Shown in pieces: positions 57,085 to 64,000 of a stretch of 64,000 nt of DNA (its first letter is position 1; every line of letters begins with the position of its first letter). Source of the stretch: Andalucia godoyi (Eukaryota > Discoba > Jakobea > Jakobida > Andaluciidae). The notes below the pieces were generated by a model. The model saw only the letters and a program-made list of their open reading frames with translations, made no database searches and was not told the DNA's origin. The DNA is taken from contig VRVR01000025.1 in the NCBI GenBank assembly GCA_009859145.1, positions 199,491 through 263,490 on the forward strand, in the 5' to 3' direction. The position numbers were made by a program, and so were the translations under genes.

Positions 57085-58032
57085 TTGCTTCTCGTCCCTT
57101 GGCGGAATTGCGACTGCCGAAGCTGTTTCTGGGGCTGCCAAGCCAAAACCTGTGAGAGAAGATGGTCTTACAGGAAGCAGTCCGCGCTCAACCAGCGAGC
57201 GTTGCTTTTCCTGCAGCTGCTTTTCAATCTTTGCAAGCTCCAGTTCTTCTTCGCTCATTCCTGTCTCTTCCATCTCGCTCTGATCCTCCTTCTCGTGGTT
57301 GTGTGCTTCTGAGGACGCACTCGCCACTCGAATTGGAGAAGAAGCAACGGAAGCAACGGGAGCAACCGTGTTCACCATCGTCTGCGTTTCCTCGTTCTTC
57401 TTTTGCGTCTCACCAACGGGACTGAGAGACGCCGAGAGATTTTGATCATGAAGAAGAAGAAGACGGAGAAGATGAGGCTTGTGCTGCTTGATATATTCGA
57501 GCAGCAACTCGTCGTCCGTCTGAGCAGCAGCTTCGCAAACCGTCTGCGTTCCCATCGAAACTCTCTCCACCCGTTTCTTCCCATCACCCGCATTATCTAT
57601 ATCTCCATCTCCATGTGCATGCAGTACGACTTCGCTTGTTCTTCTACAGCTCGTCTCCTTACCGACGACCACTGGCTTTCCGCTCCCGACCGATGCATTC
57701 CTCCGAGCAAGTGGTTTTCGATTCCTCGCAGCGGCAGCGGCGGACGACGACGACGACGACGAGGATAATGAAGTTACTGATGTCACAGACGATGTCGATC
57801 GAGCGGATGCAGGCGCCGCTGCCTTTGAATAGACAAGCACAGGATGGACGGACGACGGCCTCGCAAGCCCCAAATTCGCATGATGCATGTTCGCGTTCAC
57901 GCTAGAGTGTGCGTGTGAGTGCAGAGAGAGAAACGAAAGCGGAGTGAGAATCGATGGATGCGAAAGAGGAATCGCCATAGCGCGGTCGTTCGCATTCTCG
58001 TCATTCGTTTCAACATGACTTATTCGGATCAT
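56527..58032 (-). CDS. Low-complexity protein with polyQ tract and coiled-coil segment, unrecognised
   Basis: This is a 501-residue frame. A uniform polyGln run of about 15 (coded by mixed CAG/CAA) lies at about residues 318-332. Helical segments flank it: EEELELAKIEKQLQEKQRSL (about 258-277) and FESSLAEVKRRSEEILARA (about 348-366). Long acidic runs and a DGVSFTVSP-like end close the frame. An internal ATG at 57888 (MHHANLG) may be the true start, since the first 48 residues look like leader. No domain is recognised. The codon pattern and the maintained charge suggest real coding, but the protein is mostly disordered. Confidence 0.5.
57046..57089 (+). repeat. CTG/TTG trinucleotide repeat coding for polyGln on the minus strand
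   Basis: A CTG/TTG repeat of about 44 bases reads as CAG/CAA on the minus strand, inside the polyQ protein. Interruptions by CAA and the mix of codons suggest it is partly selected at the protein level. Confidence 0.85.
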
Positions 58033-58799
58033 TCTCGTCAGGGTATTTGTTTCGTCTATTTGTGTCCAGCACCCTTCACTATCCCTATTATTATTATTAT
58101 TATTATTCTTCTTCTCCTCCTCCTTTTTTCAAAGAACTGCAAATGCAATCAAAACACATAAAAGTTGGAAAAGGAAAAGGAGAAAGGGGAAAGGAGAAAG
58201 GAAAAGGGCGGAAAAGAAAAAAAACGAAAAATAAAAAAAAAATAGGCAATAAAAAGACGAGCAAACGATTGCGGAAGCCTTTTTTTAAATATAACAAACG
58301 ATAAATTTAACGATCTCATTGGGCAGTGTCGAGATATGTCGACTCCATCAAGTTTGTGTTGTCTCTTTTTCTCTGGTTTGCCGATTTTCAGTTTTCTTTC
58401 CCAATGAATGGTCGCAAGTAGTGATCGCAGTAGCAGCGGCAATCATTGTAATAGCAGAGAACAATCATTCTCAGAGAAGGAGGAAAAAGTAAATAAATAA
58501 GAGGATTCCTTTTTGCCAGTCGCAAAAAACCTGCATAAAATGTGGGTTCTGCATCGTGTTCGCCCGTTCCGCGTCGCCCGTAGTTGCGTCCTCCCCGTAC
58601 GTTCGTTTTTTTTTTGCTTGCTTCTCTTTTTATGTAGCCTCACTTGATTCTCTAAACTTTAACCCTTCCAAAGAAACCCATCTTCTCGTCCAGCCTGTCC
58701 TTCTTCTCCCTGGCTTCGTCTTCTTCACTCGTTTCCTCTTCATTCGCTTCGATTTCATCATCAGCATCAAGTCCAAGACCAAGTGCATTACCGAACATC
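58033..58799. promoter_or_regulatory. Divergent gap between polyQ and M17 aminopeptidase genes
   Basis: The gap is 767 bases. A TTA/ATT repeat (about 58085-58110) and a long A/G-rich stretch (about 58157-58262) are followed by AT-rich sequence. T- and C-rich tracts before the aminopeptidase ATG are interrupted by ORFs of about 120 codons without family signal. No RNA gene is seen. Confidence 0.35.
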
Positions 58800-58864
58800 A
58801 TGAACTCTGCACCGACCCCGTCGTACTCGCCGACACTGTACTACACCCCGATGACGGTCTCCGT

Positions 58865-58895
<31 letters not shown>

Positions 58896-60368
58896 TCGTT
58901 GTGGATCCAACTTGTCTCAAGTGAGGCTGCGTCAACGGTTGTGCTGCCTGCGGGCGCAACGACTCCGGACGATTTTGCGGGAAACGCTGGCGATTCTCTC
59001 CTTGCGTTTTCCACGTCGTCGACTTCGGCTGCCCGTCGAACGCTGTATGTGGGAACGGGTCCTGCGGCGTCTCTGTCGCTCAAGACTCTGCGGTCTGCGG
59101 TCCACACGGCAATCTCGCGTGCAAAGGAGCTCCGAGCCGCGTCTGTGGATCTCTCACTCTCGCTTGCTCTCTCATCCGCATCCGCATCCAATGCGAGTGT
59201 GAGTTTGAGTGATGCAGCAGCAACGGCAGCAACGGTGGCGATGCTGTCCGACTATGCATTTGACCGGCACATTTCGGATGTGAAGCGGCGCTTCCACATT
59301 TCTTCGCTGGTGATTCATGTGAGTGCGAGCGAGGAAGAGGCGGCGGTGAGCCAGGCGGTGAAGAAGGCCGTGACGGTTGCTCAGGGGACGATCATGGCAC
59401 GCAATTTGGCGAACGAGAGGGCGGATGTGGCAACCCCGCAGTTTTTCGAAGAGGCTGCACGGCACACGGTGGAAGAGTTTCCTTCGTTGCTGAGTGTGTC
59501 GGTGCTGGATGCGCCGCAGCTTCTGGCCTCTGGACTGCATCTGCTGCATTCGGTTGGCCGGGCAGCGGTGGTTGCCCCGCGGCTTGTTCTCGTGTCGTAT
59601 CGCAATGCCCCGACGGCATCGGATAAGACACTTGCGCTGGTTGGAAAGGGAGTGACCTTTGATACGGGCGGCCTGAATCTGAAGACACAGGGCGGGATTG
59701 AGTTGATGTACATGGACTGCCATGGAGCTGCGACGGTTCTGGCGACGGTTCGGACAATTGCTGCGCTTGGACTGCGTGTGAATGTGGTTGGAGTGCTGGC
59801 ACTTGCCGAGAATGCAATCTCTGGGAACGCGTACAAGCCGTTTGAGATTCTGCGCAGCCACCGTGGACTGAGTGTTCGCATCGACAATACGGATGCAGAA
59901 GGAAGATTGTGTCTGGCAGATGCAATGTCGTACGTCCAATCGACGGACAAGTCTGTGGACCAGATTGTGGACGTGGCGACCCTCACCGGTGCGTGTGCCG
60001 TTGCGCTCGGCGAGTACTGCGGAGGTATGTTTGCAAACGACGATGCAACGGCTGCCGCGCTCTCAGATATCGGCGTGCGAGTCGATGAGCGTGTGTGGAG
60101 AATGCCGATTCTCGACGAGCATGTCGACGAAATCAAGGGAAAGGAGTGCGACCTGCACTCGATGGGCAAGGGTCGCTACGGCGGTGCGTGCACTGCCGCC
60201 GCCTTCTTGTCGCAGTTCGTCTACGACGGCGTCAAGTGGTGCCATCTCGATATCGCAGGTGCGGGAATGGCTTCTGCGCCGCGAGGATATGTCTGTGCAA
60301 ATGGAACGGGCTTTGGCGTCAGTCTCCTCACTGAGTACGTTTCCAAGCACCGCTCCAGCACCGCCTAA
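58800..60368 (+). CDS. M17 family leucyl aminopeptidase
   Basis: A 522-residue protein begins with a polySer run (about 22-33, coded by TCG repeats) that acts as a leader. An M17 N-terminal alpha/beta domain runs to about 260. The catalytic domain has GKGVTFDTGGLNLKTQ (Zn and catalytic lysine), YMDCHGAA (Zn-ligand Asp, with the Asp-Cys-His variation), AENAISGNAYKP, the signature NTDAEGRLCLADAM and VATLTGAC. The signature residues (metal-binding Asp and Glu, catalytic Arg) are intact. The enzyme removes N-terminal residues from peptides in the cytosol or vacuole as a hexamer and uses two metal ions. A few plant and kinetoplastid M17 enzymes are similar. Confidence 0.88.
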
Positions 60369-60482
60369 GCACCGCCTAGGCCTTCTCTTTGCGAAACAGG
60401 ACTTCGTTGCGGTTGTGATAATGATAATAATACAAAGAAAACAAGGAAAAGAAGAAAAGAAGAGGCAAAAAAACGATTTTAC

Positions 60483-61142
60483 TTAGTCAACGATATTGTT
60501 GTAGCGATAGGGAAGGAAGTTGCCCGAGCTTGAAAACGGATACGCAACGATGGACTCGAATGCATAGTGCGGTCCTGAGGTATGGCAACCCGGCTCTTGG
60601 AAACAATGATATGCCGACTTGTCTGCATTGGCCCATTTGACAAACAGCACGACATGGTCGCCAACGTTGAGCATGACGTCGCCCGCCTGCAGCTCGTCCT
60701 TTTCGATTCGATGCGCGACATCCGGGAGCGTCTTTGTGTCGTAACCATACGGCAACGCCCACGTGTACGACACATACCCTGAGCAGTCGCAGCGATACGA
60801 CGAGCAGTACGGGCAGTCGCCACAGCACTCTTCAGGACCGTTGCACTGACAGTACGGAATCTTCTTGTCGGCCCATTCCTGCGCCCGCTGGATTACCTCG
60901 GCTCGCGAAATCGACCGAAGCCTTGCGCTTCCATTCGCTCCCGCAGCCGACATTGCAAGACTCTTGTTGAACCGCGCATTCTTCAGTCCCCATCCCCACT
61001 CGCTGTCCATCGTTTCGCCTGCTGTACAGCTCTGACTATGACTGGCAGCTGCTTCCGATCCACCGCCGCGCGAGCAGCCCAAACCCACGCTCACCAAGCT
61101 CACAAGCATCAGCGCGACCGCAACTCCACACACTCCTCTCAT
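60483..61142 (-). CDS. Secreted NlpC/P60-like (papain-fold) protein, possible peptidoglycan hydrolase
   Basis: A 219-residue protein starts with a signal peptide (MRGVCGVAVALMLVSLVSVG) ending near Cys23. The domain has the NlpC/P60-type Cys120 (DCSGYVSYTW) and His163 (GDHVVLFVKW), preceded by ELQAGDVMLN, the usual D-rich strand. An unusual Cys-rich insertion (about 97-118: YCQCNGPEECCGDCPYC) precedes the catalytic cysteine and may form disulphides. Bacterial NlpC/P60 enzymes cut peptidoglycan stem peptides; eukaryotic copies are often acquired from bacteria and used against prey or competitors. The catalytic call comes from motif form, and the third catalytic residue is not certain. Confidence 0.7.
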   Translation of the reverse strand: MRGVCGVAVALMLVSLVSVGLGCSRGGGSEAAASHSQSCTAGETMDSEWGWGLKNARFNKSLAMSAAGANGSARLRSISRAEVIQRAQEWADKKIPYCQCNGPEECCGDCPYCSSYRCDCSGYVSYTWALPYGYDTKTLPDVAHRIEKDELQAGDVMLNVGDHVVLFVKWANADKSAYHCFQEPGCHTSGPHYAFESIVAYPFSSSGNFLPYRYNNIVD

Positions 61143-61444
61143 GCTCGCTCTTTTCCCAACGCTTTATTCCCCACCCTCCTTCTTCTTCCTTCCTTTTCCT
61201 CTTTATACCATAAATTTCGAGCAAGTAAGGTAAATTAATAAACAAAAGAAAATGAAAACCTGAAAATGAGCGAGCGAGCGGAGCAGCCATCGTCAAAGGA
61301 GAAGGAGAAAACCCGTGCTAGCCTCAACTGCGGAAGAAAAAGCAAGAATCAACTGCACTGCACTACAGTTCCACTACAGTACATTTTCCCAAAAGTGAAA
61401 ATGGATAAAGATTAGAAAAAGATTACTGATAAATAATTAATAAT
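61143..61444. promoter_or_regulatory. Divergent gap between NlpC/P60-like and Zn2Cys6 genes
   Basis: A 302-base gap contains AT-rich sequence, a short tandem ctgcactgcactacagttcc-type stretch (about 61351-61382) and AT-rich DNA before the Zn2Cys6 start. No other ORF is supported. Confidence 0.3.
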
Positions 61445-62725
61445 ATGAGAGTAAAACGAAACGGAGCGTTGGGAACGTATTGGCGGAATCCGGGTGTTTT
61501 TTCTTTTGTGTTCTGTGACTGTAAAAACGTGGGAATAACGACGGACAGGGCGGTACGGGGGGGCGGACGGGCAGGGCAAGATACGACACAGATGCTGGCC
61601 GGTGAGAATGACACGATGGATGAAGGGGCGGATGAGGGTGCGTGCGCGGTGGTGCTTGTGCGGGCGACGAAAGCATGTGTGTGTTGTCGGGAGATCAAGC
61701 GGTCGTGCGATGGAAAGTCTCCGTGTTCGCGGTGTGTCTCTCGAAGCATTGCTCATATGTGCTCGTATGTGCCGCGGCGCCGCAAAACAGCGCGACTGAC
61801 CGATGCCTTTACGGCGGTTCATTGGAGTGGGCCTGGGAAGCAGCGTCCTGCAGTGCTTGGTACTTCACGCCGGGATCGAGCAACGGTTGACACCGCGCTT
61901 TCACTCTCGTTCTCTCCCGCGGTCTCTCCCGCGCTCTCACACTCTGTTTCGGCATCTTCCCCGCCGCTCATCAGCACAACTCCTATTCTAAATGCTGCAG
62001 CTCCATCGACAGTCGCAAATGCTTCGGACGTTACGAGTGCGGGCGCATCCGGAAGTGCATCTGCAGGCGGGGGTGCGGCGGTGCTTCCAGAGACGACAGC
62101 GTTTGTGATTGCGCAGCTGCTAAACTTGAAGAACGACTCACAGTTTCTGGCATCGCCGTTCTACAGATTTCTAGTGCGGCATGTGCAGTCGATGCAGTCT
62201 TCGGTGCTGCAGATGGTGATCTCGTACCAGCAGGTTCTCCACGATTTGCTGATGGACGACAGTTCGGCAATGCCGCCGCCAACGAGTCCCGGGGGCGACA
62301 TCCGGGATGTGGAGACGCTCTGTGATGCAGATGTGGTGGCGTCTCACAAGCTTTCCATGGCAAAACTGACTGTGGAAAACTTGCCGTTTCCCGCAATGCT
62401 CGTGACGCGGTCGGGCTTTCTGTACAGATTCAACGGACCTCTTTCGGAACTCTTGCCGTTTCCGCGGACCCAGCTCGAGTCAAGCCCGTTCGATGTCATT
62501 GACATGTTTGCAGCGACAGAAAACACGGATCTCATGGCAAAAAACATCCAGGCACTCATGAAGGCGAGGGAAAGCCCGCTTGTGCAGACAGTCTCGCTCC
62601 GGTGTTATCTCAGACGAAAGGATAACCTGCCTGTCGAATACACTTGCGGTGTGTCGTTTGTCAGACATACAAACTCGGGACGCGTGCTGTTCGTCATGCT
62701 GCAGTTCATTCCAATTCCTTCATAG
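61445..62725 (+). CDS. Zn(II)2Cys6 transcription factor with C-terminal PAS-like domain
   Basis: This is a 426-residue frame; in-frame ATGs at 61592 and 61616 may be the true start, as the first 49 residues look like leader. The binuclear zinc cluster is exact: cysteines at 78, 81, 88, 94, 97 and 106 (C-x2-C-x6-C-x5-C-x2-C-x8-C). Basic residues lie between the second and third cysteines (REIKRS) and after the cluster (RRRKTAR). A Ser/Ala-rich linker leads to a PAS-like domain (about 305-423: TVENLPFPAMLVTRSGFLYRF, YTCGVSFVRH, FVMLQFIPI). This is the architecture of fungal Zn2Cys6-PAS regulators such as Ert1/Rds2. It is expected to bind CGG-type sites. Confidence 0.8.
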   Translation: MRVKRNGALGTYWRNPGVFSFVFCDCKNVGITTDRAVRGGGRAGQDTTQMLAGENDTMDEGADEGACAVVLVRATKACVCCREIKRSCDGKSPCSRCVSRSIAHMCSYVPRRRKTARLTDAFTAVHWSGPGKQRPAVLGTSRRDRATVDTALSLSFSPAVSPALSHSVSASSPPLISTTPILNAAAPSTVANASDVTSAGASGSASAGGGAAVLPETTAFVIAQLLNLKNDSQFLASPFYRFLVRHVQSMQSSVLQMVISYQQVLHDLLMDDSSAMPPPTSPGGDIRDVETLCDADVVASHKLSMAKLTVENLPFPAMLVTRSGFLYRFNGPLSELLPFPRTQLESSPFDVIDMFAATENTDLMAKNIQALMKARESPLVQTVSLRCYLRRKDNLPVEYTCGVSFVRHTNSGRVLFVMLQFIPIPS

Positions 62726-62966
62726 TCTTTCCTGCTCCACTCGTCCTTATCTCCTTTCGTTCTTGCGGGGGTCGCAGGGTGCATGCAACGGAAAATCCAC
62801 GGTTTTATTCGCTGTTTGACTTTCCGGATTTTCTTCGTCTTCTTCTTCATTCCCCCCTTTTAATTTAAAATTTCCACTTCATGCCCGCCCGCGTAAATAA
62901 CTATACTTTATGTAAGAGAGTGAGAGAGTGCGTGAATGAGTGAGTGTACTTGTCAAGTGGCGTGAA

Positions 62967-64000
62967 CTATACGACGTGGGAATCTTCCGAGTCGCCGTCA
63001 CCTGCACGGGTGTGCTCAGTCGATTCTGCTTGACGAAGGGCTTCGTACGAGTTGGCGGTCGATGCGCTGTTGACACCAGTCATCCAGAAGCCAGACAGGG
63101 CTCGCATCATGGCAAAAATGAAGATCACACTGTTCATGATGATGACATAGCTCAGCGAGTTTCCAATATCCGCCCAGGAACCGCGAGTCTTGACGAGGAA
63201 GAAAAACGCAACACAGCCTAAATCAATCAGAGCAAACGCAAGAGTAAACAGTGCATCGGAAATTGTGATGCTCATCTTGTCAAGCGCAGCAATGGCCGCG
63301 CTCAGCAACAGCGGCGGCACGGAAAGCTTAAAAACCAAGAGAAACGCCATGAAGAATGCATCGTACACAATCGTGAAACGGAAGAGAGAAGCAACTTGGA
63401 AAGAAGCGATGGACGCAAAATTGCCCGTTCCAAAGATTCCGAGAAACAAGAATGCAACCAAGAACACGCATGTTCGCACGTCATTCGACGAAATTCCAGT
63501 TCCTTTTGCTGCGATGGGCACACGGCCGCGTGCCTGTTGTTCCAGAACAATCCAAAAGTAGAGAAGCACTCCAAACACAACGGTGAAGAACACTTCATAG
63601 TTCACGGCAAACAGGATCATCAGACTCACCAATGATAGGAAAATGCTGAGCAGCCGATGATACACAGACCGGCCCTCAACAATCCACGAAAACGACGAAA
63701 AACAGCACATGCTCCATGCAATGCGCTGCTTGTACCGTTGCAAGAGAATGCCGGCTGCAAGGTCGCGTTCAATCGACATGATTATCCAAATGGAGACTAG
63801 AATGGCGGTAAACTGGACAGAAAGCCACTTGTAAGAAACAAAAATCGATCGAACGGACTGATCGCGAATCATGTACAAAAACATGGCACCAAAGACAAAC
63901 CCGACGATTCCGCCGGAATAAACCAGCGACATATCACGGCCGTGCTTGACGGACAGGAAAGTGAAGCATCCGCAGAGAAGGCATGCAAACGTCCATCCAT
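62967..64000 (-). CDS. PIGN: PIG-N (GPI ethanolamine phosphate transferase 1) C-terminal part, 5' end outside the window
   Basis: The frame is open to the right edge, so 344 codons of the 3' part are visible. It is a polytopic membrane segment (about 8-9 hydrophobic helices). PIG-N signatures are FGTGNFASIASFQVAS (human FGTGNIASISSFDPAS) and VAFFFLVKTRGSWADIGNSL (human HFFFLVKDYGSWLDIGTSI). PIG-N (yeast Mcd4) adds ethanolamine phosphate to the first mannose of the GPI anchor in the ER. The alkaline-phosphatase-like catalytic domain should lie beyond the window. The ATG at 63932 is internal, not the start. The tail after the last helix (about 25 residues) is hydrophilic and variable. Confidence 0.9.
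   Translation of the reverse strand, partial: GWTFACLLCGCFTFLSVKHGRDMSLVYSGGIVGFVFGAMFLYMIRDQSVRSIFVSYKWLSVQFTAILVSIWIIMSIERDLAAGILLQRYKQRIAWSMCCFSSFSWIVEGRSVYHRLLSIFLSLVSLMILFAVNYEVFFTVVFGVLLYFWIVLEQQARGRVPIAAKGTGISSNDVRTCVFLVAFLFLGIFGTGNFASIASFQVASLFRFTIVYDAFFMAFLLVFKLSVPPLLLSAAIAALDKMSITISDALFTLAFALIDLGCVAFFFLVKTRGSWADIGNSLSYVIIMNSVIFIFAMMRALSGFWMTGVNSASTANSYEALRQAESTEHTRAGDGDSEDSHVV

Noticed and set aside
58556-58924. + strand ORF of 122 codons before the M17 gene
   Set aside because: No family signal and it runs into the M17 gene in another frame.

Overview
This is a gene-dense stretch of nuclear DNA from a eukaryote, almost certainly a free-living, flagellated, single-celled one. All 30 protein genes I can support are read as single uninterrupted frames, some of them over 1000 codons. 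Gaps are short (14 to about 900 bases), and one eukaryotic-type tRNA gene is present. BBS9 (BBSome) and a CCDC112-like centriolar-satellite protein imply a cilium or flagellum. CYFIP/Sra1 (WAVE complex) and an F-BAR protein imply Arp2/3-driven actin dynamics. Fungal-type Zn2Cys6, MICU, syndetin and GBP-like genes occur side by side, so the window is not from a bacterium, plant or typical fungus. An intron-poor protist genome, such as that of some jakobids or other free-living flagellates, would fit, but the species cannot be fixed from sequence alone.

Layout: 1-10.9 kb holds CYFIP (cut at the left edge), the ribosome quality-control ligase listerin, CCDC112 and the Pol III subunit RPC3. 11.3-21.4 kb holds a transmembrane RING protein, a PH-GRAM protein, a PLD3/4-like nuclease-fold protein, a prenylated GBP-like GTPase and a MICU-type mitochondrial calcium sensor. 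21.6-36 kb holds VPS50/syndetin, an LRR protein, a DHA2 MFS transporter, a CLC chloride channel and BBS9. 36.3-47.1 kb holds a small coiled-coil protein divergent from BBS9, an RFTS-like protein, calmodulin, an F-BAR plus SBF2-like protein, TRAPPC4, a COMM-domain protein and a Pro-directed-site-rich protein. 47.5-64 kb holds tubulin cofactor D, PWP1, a myristoylated neuronal-calcium-sensor-like protein, a tail-anchored protein, tRNA-Leu(AAG), a polyQ protein, an M17 aminopeptidase, a secreted NlpC/P60-like protein, a Zn2Cys6-PAS regulator and PIG-N (cut at the right edge).

Genes sit on both strands, mostly as convergent pairs with very short 3' gaps and divergent pairs sharing 300-900 bases. 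There is no sign of operons, polycistronic blocks, transposons, CRISPR arrays or rRNA. The genes do not form one pathway. The recurring themes are calcium sensing (calmodulin, NCS-like, MICU-like), membrane traffic (VPS50, TRAPPC4, COMMD, BBS9, F-BAR), and tubulin or cilium biology (TBCD, BBS9, CCDC112). The most interesting candidates are the CaaX-tailed GBP-like GTPase, the RFTS-like protein without a methyltransferase, the F-BAR/SBF2-like fusion, the MICU protein with rearranged EF-hands, the secreted NlpC/P60-like enzyme and the Zn2Cys6-PAS factor.
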